From NCBI RefSeq assembly GCF_018691265.1, contig NW_024881296.1:15407427-15471426 (forward strand): a DNA stretch of 64,000 bases, in the 5' to 3' direction. This document shows, piece after piece, positions 11,366-23,824 of this stretch. Source of the stretch: Tyto alba. Taxonomy: Eukaryota > Chordata > Aves > Strigiformes > Tytonidae. Position numbers and translations under genes: made by a program. How positions within the stretch are numbered: position 1 is the first letter of the stretch; each line of letters begins with the position of its first letter. A model generated the notes under the pieces. It saw nothing but the letters and a program-made list of their open reading frames with translations. It was not told where the DNA came from and made no database searches.

Positions 11366-14300
11366 AACAGGTAATGTACAATACAGCTGCTTTTTAAAAG
11401 TCAGTTTAAAAACAGTCAGTCTTTTTAAAAAACTAAAAATAAGTAGAGGGGAAATGTTCTCAGCTCTGAGAGTGAATATGTACCTTCATGAAATTACAGA
11501 GAGTCTCAACATATTTATAAGGTCTTTTACAAGTAAGCACTAATGAAGAGTACAGCAAAAGTTGTATATTCTAAAGAGTGTCTGTAATGTACATGTTTAC
11601 CTTGATGAAGGGCCTGATATCCTTGGAGGGACAGTGAGCTAGAAATTGAATGTGACCACAAACTATTAAGAGAACTCTATTCAACCAAAAAAATATTTCA
11701 ACCATACAGTATAGTAATAGCTTCCATGACTACTCAACATTTAGGAGAGAAGTTGCTTGACATGTTTAAAAAGGCTTGGCTTTCTCATCTGAATTTTCCA
11801 TTACACTAGATAAAAAGTTGACAGATTGATTTTGTTTATGGAATAAGATGCACAGAGATTCATTGAAAATTACTATGAGAAAAATTTTTTATAGGCAAGA
11901 GTTCTGGATATTGTGAAAAATTCTGAATGTACTGCACATGGCAAAGAAAGACTTCATTGCTCTCTGACATTCTGCAGCAATTGCAGGAGTATATTGGGTT
12001 ACTGCTTATGAGAGAGTCACATTTAAACAACAAAATAGGTGGCTGGAATCAATGAGAAAAACCTTAATTTGTGTGTTGGTGGGTTTTTGTTTTTCTAGCT
12101 CTGATTAAAGATACTTTAAGATGAAGTATATGGGAAGCTGTATGAGCAGTTTTGTTTCTAAAACACATTAATGTACACATTTGTCTTTGGTAGCTTAAAA
12201 TGCTTGGCCCAGCCTTCTGGTGGTTTAATTGCCTCTTGACCTAGTCAGGTCCAGACAGCCTACATGACACTGAGCTGCCCCTTCCCTCTAGTGATTATGT
12301 CAGATTGGTGCAAGTTAAGGATACTGCAATCTCTCCTTTGCAGATTAGTTTCCCAGTTTTCTTGTTACTCATAGATGGTACCTACCTATCTATGCAAAAC
12401 GATGCCCAGGGATCCTGTCCAAACTCAGTGATCCTGTAATTCTGCACAAAATGTGTGAGGTACATAAGAATTGGGGTAGTGTAGATGCTAAAAGAGATGT
12501 ATTGTCCTCTAAGTAGTTGAAGGAACCAGAGCAGAAATGCTCTTGTTAGACTGAAGAAGCAATAGGGAAACATCAGCAGTATGATTTCCGAATAAAGGAG
12601 AATACTGTATGCAATTCAGTTTTGATGATAGGTGAAATCACATGTCAAAGTTTTAAATACAAATGAAGTGACTAACACTAGGAACCATAACAATTCCTGA
12701 GCTATACGATTTTGTGGTATCAGTAAACAACTGTGAAAAATTCATTTCATGCTTATCTACTGTAGCAAAATCACTGATTGAATTGCTACAAAAAGGCAAA
12801 AAAATGGGTCACAGGAATGCCAAACAGTGTGTGGTGCAGCTACACAAAGGTTTGTGTATTCTGATATTGTTTTATCTGTGACCTTGTCTTGTGGTGCCTT
12901 CCTCATGGGATCAGGAGCTGTGATCTCACACTGGTTGCCAGATGGCAGCGGGAAGCCCAGAGCTCATGTACTGACAAACGATGGGGAAAAAACAGCCACA
13001 CAGAGTGATTGCATACTGCCAGCACAGAGGTAATGAGCTAGAGCCTAGAGAGAATGTTAAGATACCTGCCAAGACTGAAAACCCAGGTGTGAGCAAGGAG
13101 ATGCAGATCTTTTTCAAATGACAGAAGGAAAAATGGACAAGCTTTAAAAAAACAGGGCAAGTAGCTACGGACTTGCTGTTCTCCTTATTATTCTGTGTAA
13201 TATGAAGTTTCCAAATAGGCTAAATCTGTATGTGGAAATTATATGTTTTTTTCTGTATGTGTGTAGAGTTACATTTTTTTAATAGTCTGACTAGTCCCAG
13301 AGAGGGGCAGGGTTAGTTTGTGGAGCACTGACTGAAACCCTAACAATCTTCTGTCTGTGAGGTGAAAGACACTTTCTTAAGAGTCGTTGGTCAGGCAGTA
13401 ACTTTGTCCTGATCAACTGACACTTTTAACAGGTGATTATTAGTTTATTATATATTGGGGATTTATGGAAGATGGCATTTGTGAAGGACAAAACAAGTCT
13501 GGTAGATATAGAAAATTTTCCTTGTGTCTCCTAACAGGGCAGCTCACAGTCATCAGTTTGTGTTGATGTAGCCTTTATCTTTTTGGAGACCTTTTATTGC
13601 TTCTCCAGAAATGTACAGAGTAAATTAAGAGAGACAGAAAGGTTGAAGGGGAAGCTTACAGCTGTTGTGTACCTTATTCTTTTTTCCCATTTGGTTATCT
13701 GCATTTTATTCTGGTATCTTGAATCTTCATTGTAATTGTATGAGTTCTTCCCCTGTTGCTCCTGCCTCCAGGAGAATCCAGATGTGTCTTCATGTGCAAG
13801 AAAACTTCTCTTAGTGCATATTTTGGTACTTTTTGCAGACAGCAGTTCCCACATTATCTAACTAGCTTCTACTAATATAAAGGAAGCATCTTTCTCTGAG
13901 CTGTTCAGGTATTTCTTTTTGATTCTGTAAATGTCACTAGGTTTCATCAAGCAGAAAGAGGTATGTGACACTGGAGTGGTAATGTTGTCATCTGGAGGGA
14001 AGACTTCCTCCCCTGGAAGATGTGGTGCATTTGCACCTACAGACTGCCTGGAAACAAATCTTTAACAGCGTTAGAGAAATTAAACTTCTTTTCACTTTGT
14101 TACCTTTTTTTTTAATGTGAGTTTTACACTGATGCTAACATGTCAGACTGATTCCCTTATATCCCCCACACAGCTAGAGAAGAAACCTGGGACAGGAAAT
14201 AGGAGAGAAAATGCAGGCATCCCAGAGCTTCTGAACACTGTTTTAGAAATGCTCTGGGGAGATCGGTTCACTTCTGGAAATATTCTCCAGCTTCTCTAGC

Positions 14301-16060
14301 TGCTTTACCTAGTCTGTAGTTACCAGTTTCCCCTTGTCTTTTAGCTGTTTTCTTTGGGGTTGATCTATGGATTGTAGAGAATCAACCCTAAAAGTTTATG
14401 TACCTGTGTTAGATACACATTCATGCTGCATGTGGTGCAGTAATACGTATATGGTCAGTGTTGTACAGCTGGGAAAGGACGTCTATAATTGCCCATCTAT
14501 GGTCAGAGAGGGCATTCCTCCATTCAGAGGAAAAAAAAAGTTGACTACCTGGAACTTTCGCTTTGTCCACAAATCAAATCATGGCTTTGATTTCTCTGAT
14601 GAGAGGAGGAGCAGCTCCCACTCTGCTTTTGAGCACATCCCACTTGTGCCCAACCTAAAGTTTTGTTATTTTTAAGTACTGACTCAGGCTGGACTTCACA
14701 TAGTGTAAAGTAGAGGAGATGTTTCTTTCTAGTACTAGTCCTTTGAGCCTTTTCTGTTTCTTCTGACTTAGACAAATCACCAGTACAACTTGAGGTAAGA
14801 AATTAAGAATTGATTTTGTCAATAATTTATATATTTCTTTAATATCTGATTAATTAACTGATTCAACCTAGACTATGTGAAGAGAACCAGATTCCCTGAT
14901 GGGATGTTCTGCCATTATGTTTGTTCTGCTCTTATGTTTGTAACAGTTGTAGGCACAATCGAAATTGGATAAAAACTAGGTGCATTAAACTTTTTTATCC
15001 ACCAGCAGTTGAAATTCAGTCCCTGCTCTGAATACTGAACTGGTTTATTTTAATCAAGAGTAATACAACTGTACTCTAATGGTATTTTGCTCTTCATGGC
15101 ACCTGTGCAACCCCCACAGACTTAGCTACATTTCTTCAAGTGTAACCAATGGAAATTTGCAGAGCAGTGCAGTTGTTCTGAAGGATAGATTATGCCTAAC
15201 CTTTCTATTAGCTGATCTGACACTGCATGATTAACAAGAAAGGACTTCGCCCCCATTGCAGTCTGACATGACTGGATGTACAGCTGGCAGAGTTTTGATG
15301 AGAAAAGCAGTTTTGTCCTGTGCTGATCATTTACCTGCACCCCTAATTTTGGCTTAAATTGTTCAAATTCTCCCAGGTTTGAAGCTCAGGTGTTTAAATG
15401 ATGAAAAACTGTTCCAATAGAGTAGGATCTTGTCAAAGAAGAGACGACAAACATCTTTACTAACGGATTGAAACATAAAGAGTCTGCAGGAACTGCTTCG
15501 AGACTCTGTGCTGTTCTTTTCAGTGTTGCCTTGCCCAGAAGAACAGCAAAAAGTAGCTGTTGTCTAGATGGAATAATTACAGCTTGCAAACTTCTCATGT
15601 CCTTTCCGTTCTAAGTTGGAAAGAGGAAACCGGTGATGTTGAGGAAAGGATGGTCAAAGTGGGAGCAGTTTTGACCTTCTATTGCCCTTTATCTTGCCAG
15701 GATGTTGAAGGAGGAGAGAAGACAGGAAACTTGCTATTTAAAAAATGACTGACTAGTGAAACAATCACAATTCCCTTGGTTCTCAGGAGTGGAAGTTTAG
15801 TGTCAAAGTGAGGATTATCTTTTACAAGACCTTCAGTACTTGTGGAGTGCCCAAGAGTGAGTAATATGAGTGTTGGTTAAAAATATCTTCTTTATTTTTA
15901 AATAAGAAGTGTAAAAGCTAACGAAACATACAAAAATGACTTCTCTACAAAACCTGCTTCAACTGTGCTTTAGGCATGATTGCTCATTTGTGAGTAAATT
16001 ACTGTTAAAATGAACATAACTGAATTCAGTTACAGAGCCTGGGTTTTCATCTTGGATTTA
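11366..16060. other. Unannotated AT-rich sequence
   Basis: About 4.7 kb without a recognisable gene. Short frames at 12827-13033, 13594-13854 (minus) and 14367-14675 have no domain signature. No clear repeat family was recognised. Confidence 0.4.
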
Positions 16061-16162
16061 TTTGTTGGGTTGGTTTTTTTTTGTTGTTGTTGGTTTCTTT
16101 TTTTTTTTTTTTTTTTTTTTTTTGCTTTCTTTTGTTTTGTTATTGTTGTGTTTGTTTGTTTA
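16061..16162. repeat. G/T-rich tract with long poly-T
   Basis: TTTGTTGGG and GTTGTTGTTGG words lead into about 27 T residues near 16097-16123, followed by further TTTG-type words. Low complexity. Confidence 0.85.
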
Positions 16163-19100
16163 ATTATATAGATTTTTTGATTTGAGCAGGAGAAAATCTT
16201 TCTCTCAGACTGTATTTTTTATTCTTTTCATCTCCCTCCAAGCCCTCCCCCCTCATTTATAAGTCTCATGCCACAAGAAGCCAAACAATTTATCTCCAGC
16301 TTTCTAATATAGACATTCTCTTTGGCTAAATTAGAGCAAGTGTTTTTACAATCATAAGCAACAAAGTGGGTAGCAAAAGGGCCTCTCTGTTATTAAACTG
16401 CATAACCCCAAATGGCCAAGGACATCTGGTGAAAGTTAACACCCTCCTTCTAAGGAGAAGAAAGTGCTACTTCTGCTCAGTGCCTCCTCTTTATTGCTCC
16501 CAGCTACAAGGACACATAGGGTATGTGTCAACTTCTCATATTCCCTCATGAAGATGAGAAGCTTTAAACACCATAAAAACAACAAACAATAGTATGTTAT
16601 ATCCAAGGTTATATGGATTGTGTAATGGACTATTAATCCCAAATTGGTCTTGTTTTTCACTGTTCTACCAGTGCAAAATGCCCCACTTTTTCTCACCAGA
16701 TGTTCTCTTGAGTGTATCAACTCTAAAAAATGTGATTTTCATTCTGAAGGGGGAAATTCGAACACCAGTTTTGTCCCAGAGTTACATTGCCTTCTTTAGG
16801 GCAGACTCCTGGGACACATATGAGACTTGGTTAGCAACAACAGTAGGAACAGAGGCTGTTACCACCTATTTGCCAAAACATGCTCCCCCTATTCTTCTCT
16901 TCATCCTGGAAGCAGTGAATGCAAATGAATTTCTAGCAAATTAATTTCTACTTCCCCTTCCAACAGCTTTGTGCCATCCTTACTGCAAACACATACAGAG
17001 AGACTGTTCCTGGTTTTATTTATCCTATCTTTATGTGGTGCCCTGGTGGAATATGATTTTAGTAGGGGAGGAAAGTTGATCATCTCTGCTACAGGAAAAA
17101 TTGAGGGGACAAGACTGACTGAATTTTGGAACAACTCCCTTTCCCCACTCACCACTGTGTCTAGTCAATCATCACCATGGCACAAAGACAAGGATGGCTG
17201 TTGCTGATGGCTGACTGGAAAGAGAGGGGTGGCTGGAAGGAGGTTTGTTAGCTTTCACTCTGATCTCTGCTACCATCATCATTGGCCTGTTGGAGGTGAG
17301 TCTCGGGGAGGCAGAAAAGCAACACTTGTTTTATAGCTATGTATTATTCAGTTGATTTAACTATGGTTATTTTCACCAGAATTTAGAGATATATAAGAGA
17401 TACTTCTGGTAAGTAAAGGGCAGGACCTCCACAATAGATCAAGGAGGGTATTTTGCTCCAGAATTGTTTTAAGAAGTGAAAGGAAGGGGAGAGCTGTGAC
17501 TGTGCTATAATACAGCCTAGAAGTTCTGAGAGAATGAACTTTTCCTTGGGCCTTTTGAAACTACTGTGTATCCCTGCTGAAAAATTAATCAGTAGCTCTG
17601 TGTGAGTATAAATGAAAGACTATTGAAAAATCTTCCCAGATATTTATAGAGCAGATATTCCATCTTCTTCCCAGTTTAAAACAATTAAAGGAATTTAGAT
17701 CTGTTTAAGGTTAATGAATACTGGAAAGTTTAGCTTTTCTCATCATCTTAATAGTATTAGTTACTGATTTTAAAAATTCTTATGGGACATAGAAGGTAAA
17801 GATATTTAATCTGAAAAAAGTTTGGATGTTATGACACTGAAGAAAATGTAAGTATACAAGCAAGAGTTCAAGCTTAACAGTTTCTAGTAATGTCTGGGAA
17901 AATTAAATTGTATGGCAAGTTACCAAGAGAAATCTCTAAGTCAAATGCGAAGACTGAATAGAGTAGAAAAGAATTGGTATTTTGTGCTATCTTACTTGTG
18001 AATATTCTAAGGTGGAGAAATTATTGCTTGATCTTTTATGATAAGTGTATTTTGAAAGTTGTATTGTTTTAATAATCAGCCAATATAAATGATGAAAGAC
18101 TTGAGATATAGATAAGGATGGTTAGTTCTTGGTAATCAACAGGAGACCTATGAGATTGTGACCAAGCCTTAACTGGCCTTTAAGTTTGTAGATATAACAG
18201 CATAAGCTGAAATATGTCAAACTTAAGGTCTTCACAGTCAAGGGTAAATATAATGCTGAAGAAGTGAACCTTGGTATTCTTCTGTTCACTGATGAGAACT
18301 CCTTGGGTCAGATTTAAGTCTGTTTCATGCTATATCCCAGTTATACAGGTGTCTTGGGGCATGGACGGGGATGCTTGATTACCCTCCCAGTGGAGCTGGC
18401 TGCAGCAGTGATGCTCCTGTGTTTTGCTGTACAGCTGAGTAGACGTGCCATTGCCTGGCTCAGTCTGAGGCTGTATCCCACCTCCTGCTACATTTCTTCC
18501 AGAAATCCAAGATTAGTCAAAAGTACTGAGAGGAGATAAAATCTGAAATGATAAACAGGAACATCAGAGGTATTATCACAGATGCAATGGAAGATTCTTA
18601 TGCCCAGAGGACTGCTCTGATTTTGCCACCAGACTGTGCAGCACAGACAATGCAACTCTCTGAATGGCTGAACCAAGCTTGCTGTGAAGACTCCAATTTA
18701 TATATCCATTAGTTATGCTTTCATCTTTAGATCCAGAACATTCTTCTCAACACCAGTTGAGTTTCTTCCTCTTTAATATTTTCCCCCCATTTGGCTTTGA
18801 CAGCCTCTAAAAGATAAGGGCCTTAAAATACAATACTATTGCAAATGTGATCTTCTACAGACCACGTCACAGCCAGGTAGAATTAGGTATCAGATTGCTG
18901 GTTTGTAAACTCCATTATTGCAAGGTGTGCCTTCAGATGCTAAGAGGGAAGTGAGAAAAGCAGGACGACACATGCCAAGGGCTGGAAATGCTGATGCCAT
19001 TAGGTAAAGGGCATGAAATTGTTCTTTCTCTTTTTTTTATTCCTCAGGACATTCTTTGTGATCAAGTGTCTTAAGATAAAGTTGTTGATTATTAACAGTA

Positions 19101-19720
19101 CACTAGTAATTATCTGAAGAATAAGAACACCAAGATCAGCAAGTCTTTTGCCTCTTTCTTAATTACCTAAGACTTTGGAAAATTCAGTCAGTTGCCTAGG
19201 CCTTTCAAAGATAAAAAGTCAAGTCTAAGTCGTATGGCTAAACTTGTGCATCACCAGAAGGCTTATGCTCATATTCAAGGGGAAAGTTGAAACTGATTGC
19301 TGCTGAACACTTGTTGCGAAGGCTTGTTTTATCAAAATGAACTTTTATTTTCATACTTAAATATTACTTCCTGAGCTATTTCTCCTCTAGTATACCCAGT
19401 TTTGATGGTCAAAGATATGTGAAGTCATCACAAGGCCTTTAAGTATGTTTTTCCTTAATTCCCACATGTCCTAGACTATGCTAAGCTTGTTCTTTGCTAG
19501 AAAAATTTGTCTGTTTCCCTTCCTGAACAGCTGATTTTGAGGGGAGAATTGAGCATCTTTTCCTTTTCTGTCACTGATGTTCTGTTCGACACTCTACTAA
19601 TGAACCCTGATTTTTCATTCAACATCCTTTTTTTTTGTTTCACTTACATGTTTTGCCATGCCAGTTTCCTCAGTCATAGTGCAAAGTTTTAGTTTGTCTT
19701 GTTTGCTTGTTTGGGCTCAC
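16163..19720. other. Unannotated AT-rich sequence
   Basis: No gene was supported. The longest frame (16594-16944, 116 codons, plus) overlaps a 94-codon minus frame and has no recognisable domain. Nothing here resembled a known repeat family. Confidence 0.4.
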
Positions 19721-19730
19721 CTTTTCTTTT

Positions 19731-19761
<31 letters not shown>

Positions 19762-19770
19762 CTTCTTTAT
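19721..19770. repeat. Pyrimidine tract with 29-T run
   Basis: CTTTTC and CTTTTTC words flank an uninterrupted T run at 19733-19761. Confidence 0.9.
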
Positions 19771-19966
19771 AAGTGTGTGGTATTTGGGACATTTATCTTG
19801 AGCTTAATAATGGTAAAAGCTTGCTCTTGCTAAATCAGACTAAAATGGAATAGTTATCCTTTCAGCTAAGACTGTTGCTTGTGAAGATACTATAGGTAAA
19901 ATTCCTGTCAGGTTCTCCAGCTTCTCTGAGTGTTTCATTGACACTTTTCTGTAGAAAAATAGCTTT

Positions 19967-20012
19967 GTTACTCATTTCTGGGGGGATATTGTTACTCATT
20001 TCTGGGGGGATA
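19967..20012. repeat. Two-unit 24-bp tandem duplication
   Basis: GTTACTCATTTCTGGGGGGATA occurs at 19967-19988 and again at 19991-20012, a period of 24 bases with no mismatch over 22 bases. It is probably a recent slippage-type duplication. Confidence 0.95.
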
Positions 20013-22860
20013 GCTGAGGCTAAGGGAGTACATTGTGAAGATAACAGCTGCAGATGAGACTTGAGTCAACGAGAAATTAAATTCTCTGTAAGTTGTAGTG
20101 CATTATTGTGTCTTTCTTTCCTTCAAGATGAGTTTTAACTTTCAATATAGAGTTCAATTTTGTCTTCTCCAACTGTATCCCCAGAATTCCTGAATTAAAA
20201 GTCTTGTTTGCACAATCTTAATGCAAGTGACTGTTTTTGTAATTAGTTTACCTGCCATGAAAAATGCATGACTGGCCCAATCCACTAACTCTTATTGATA
20301 TAAATTTTATTGATTTCAGTATAACTTTCCATGTGGGCCAGGATTGTATATCAGGGTCTGAAAATACCATGTGACAGGTGCATACAACCTGTTCAATGGC
20401 CTCCTGTTTGTTTGCATATACTGCTTGGAAGTATATAGGCTTAATTTTTGATCTGGTCACAGATATTAAGTACTTGCAGTTTTGTATTGTGCTAAATATT
20501 ATGCTTTAGGTTGTGACGGTAATCAGTATTTAGCAGATTGGAATGGTCTTGAGGAAAGGCGTTGTATATACTCCTTCATTTCCCATCCCTGTGTTTCCAC
20601 TGAGTGAATGTTTTTTCAGAAGTCTCGGCATACAATGTACAATTTAAAGCATATGTAAGAGGCTGATGTTTCGTGTGTATTGGAGTTGTGATTTTTCCCT
20701 CTGCGTGGTCTCTATAAATTCATTATCAACTGATGTGTATTTTATTGATGTAAGTGGCAATTTTGCAATGCAAAGGCACAGCAAGATGTGGAAAAAAAGA
20801 ATGCTATCCTCTTTATGCCCTTGTGTCTCCCTCATTCATTTGTCATCCTAGGATTTTCATGTAAATTGAGAATAATGATGGCATCTAAGACCCTAACATA
20901 AACACAAGTGCAATAGCGCTTTGTTCCATCTTTGTGTTACAAAGAGAGAGTGTATAATGGCTGAGCTGAAAGTTTCTGAAAAAGGGGGAGAAATGAATTG
21001 TTCTTGGCTCCTTAGATTATTTCAGCAGCTGAATTTCTTACGAGTGCAATAAAAACTGTAATTAAGCATAAAACGGGGGGAACAATTCAAGCTGCTACAG
21101 TCTTGTAAAAAAAAAAAAAAAAAAACACCCTAATTATCTTACTATTCCTGGCCTCTGTTTGGCTGAAAAACTTTTCTCTTTTTTTTTTCTATTCCTTCCA
21201 CTCCCATTTCTTTATCTTTTCCTCCCATTGGTGCTCTATAATACAGTCTAGTATGGATTTGCAGTTGCTGCAATGACAGAAGCACACAGAACATCACAAC
21301 TCAGAGCTGCCTTAGAAGGTTTGGTATTAATTGCACAGAACATTGTTACTCAGAGCACAGAGCAGCATGACTGACAAATCTGGCTCAAAAACGATTTGAG
21401 CAATTTTCTTGTTGCAGTGGTGATTATGGCTTGGAACATTATGTAGCTCATTTAGGAAGCTTATATTTAGGAGATTTTTATTATTGTTTAGAGCAGTCTT
21501 TAAAGTCCAATAGAAGGAAAAAATAGTTCTCATTTTTGGATTTCAATTAGATTAGCAAATGTTAATGGTCTACTTTTCTCTTCTTCCAGCCACCCCCATC
21601 TGCCCACTTAAAACTGTGTGCTCCATTTTCCCCAGAAGCCCTGGATGGTGTCTTGTTGTCTGCCTTCCCCATTTTGACATTAGGTGTCAGAGTAAGGAGT
21701 TTTCTTAATTTAAAGACCATCATAGGGGTAAATTCTATTACTAAGCCCATCCCAAAGTGTGGCTTAGTGATGAGTTCTTATTTCTGAATGTTTAAAATCT
21801 TGCTTTGAATCTTTAGTTCCATTTTGGCTTGAACTTGGGGAATACAAACTTGTAAAAAATAAAATAAATGCCTTTGGAGTACCTTGAGGATGCTAAAGCT
21901 TGGCTTGTGGATAAGGAATGGAACTCTGGAGATCAAAAAGGTTGATTTACCTCATTTGGATGAAGTCTGATGATCACAGCGATGGGAAACATGTAAATAC
22001 TACCTTCTGCATGCTTCAGACCTTGCTGCTCTTTTCAAAGTCAGTACAAATTAACCCAGCCTTTAGCCTCTCCTGACTTAATTGTGTTTTTTCATGGCTC
22101 TTAGAAGGCTGTTTTTGTGACCAGAAAAAACAGCACTTTGGCCACACAATTTGTTTTCATTTGCAATCCTTATCATGGTGGCTACAACTGATAAACCAGC
22201 TCTGAGTCACTGAAAACTATCCTGTGCACTCGGTATAATGATTTGCTGAAGTATGTGTTAAAAAATACTGACATATATACTGTAATAAAAACCTGGATTG
22301 CTGGTACAGTACATTTGCAGACTTTCCAAATATCTACTTCCAGGTAACAGGATCAGTACTTAGCACTACTGCCTTTGCAGCTTGGCTGTCTAAGGGGACA
22401 TTTGCATGGGGTATGTCAGACAATGGAGGTATGAATGTCAACATATTTTGAACGGGGCGACTTATTAAAACCAATGAAAATGAAGTCTTGCTGGAGACCA
22501 CAAATAACTATTTTTTTTAAAAGCACAACAGCCAGAGGGGAAAAAAGATGATGTGACAGGGTTCTCTAGAAGAAAAGGTGGAGAATAAGTGAGGTCAATT
22601 GAAATTGTAACTAGCAATGTTCATATAGGCCTGGATCTAACGCACAGGTAGACTTTCTGGGAGGACTGCAATTAATAGTCTAATGGGCTTGTGGGACAGT
22701 TCATTGAATTTGCAGTGAATTTTTAATCTGAAGATTCTCTTCCAGCCTCATGACTAGAGTGATAACACAGATTCTGCAGTGTGGATGGTCATCTTTTCAT
22801 CTTTGATATATTCCTATCTTATGTTCTCTTGGTGGTAATTTCAGGCATTCATGACTCTGA
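20013..22860. other. Unannotated AT-rich sequence
   Basis: No gene was recognised. A poly-A of 19 lies at 21107-21125. The segments 20990-21105 and 22080-22200 are rich in TAATTA-, AATTGT- and TTGCAAT-like words and could be conserved non-coding DNA, but that cannot be judged without alignment. Confidence 0.35.
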
Positions 22861-22928
22861 TGCACTAATCATTCAATAATTAATCATTCAATAATCATTC
22901 ACTAATCATCTCAATGCACTAATCATTC
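22861..22928. repeat. AATCATTC-rich minisatellite-like cluster
   Basis: TGCACTAATCATTC stands at both ends (22861-22874 and 22915-22928). Between them lie AATCATTCAATAA, ATCATTCACTAATCAT and similar words, so the segment looks like an imperfect tandem expansion of an 8-14-bp unit. Confidence 0.85.
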
Positions 22929-23746
22929 TTGTTTACACAATATAACAATGAATACATTTATCTACTTACATCATCTCTACAATATAGAATAGGTGCCTAC
23001 AGACTAACTTAAAGGTTGTTAGAACATGAAACCAGTGATAATACTTCCCAGTGATAACACTTGGGATCTATGCCAGAGGTTGTGCCTCATTTCAGAAAGA
23101 CCAGACTGACTCATTACAGCTATCTTTGTTTTAGTGTTGGATACAGCCCTCTCATGTTCAGCCACAGTAAGGAAATATCCAGTAAAATATAAGAGGCTAC
23201 CCTACTTGGGATTCATTGACGTGGGTAAAGCTCTTTGTCTGCTCCTGTGATCCAGAGATTTAGTAGATTTACATGGTCACTCTGCAGTGGATGCTACACA
23301 AAACACTTTTCATTAAAAAACATTCTTCCCTGCACTTGTTTCTGTGTGAACATAATACAGCAGTTTATTAACAGATTAGCCCAATGAACTGCTGGTGGAA
23401 CACATGCACTCTGTACGCTAATGCATTTGGTACAATGAAGCTAATTTCCATGTTCCATTCAGTTGCTTTATGTGTCATTCTGCTTCCTTCTTTACCTTTC
23501 CTAAGTGTTGGAAACATCTGGTACTATGTCGCTCAAATATTGATAATGAATGTTGGGTGTGTATTTAAAACTTTAATGAAAATTTAAGAATTTTCTCTTC
23601 AAATATCATGTGCTTAATAAATTACTAAAATCGGTCAAAATCTTGATTGTTTTTGGCAATTTTATGCCTCAGCTGAGAAAGAGTTTTTCAGCTAGGATTG
23701 TGATTTAATTTTGGCTTCTGCTTTGTTAAGTAGTTCAATTAAAAAT

Positions 23747-23761
23747 ATAATAATAATAATA

Positions 23762-23820
<59 letters not shown>
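23747..23820. repeat. (AAT)n microsatellite
   Basis: About 24 AAT/TAA repeats, interrupted once near 23760 by an extra A. It is bounded by TTCAATTAAAAATAT on the left and CAAACCCCCC on the right. It is long enough to be polymorphic. Confidence 0.97.

Positions 23821-23824
<4 letters not shown>

Noticed and set aside
22861..22928. Direct-repeat cluster as a CRISPR-like array
   Set aside because: Units are short, imperfect and without regular unique spacers, and the genome is vertebrate.
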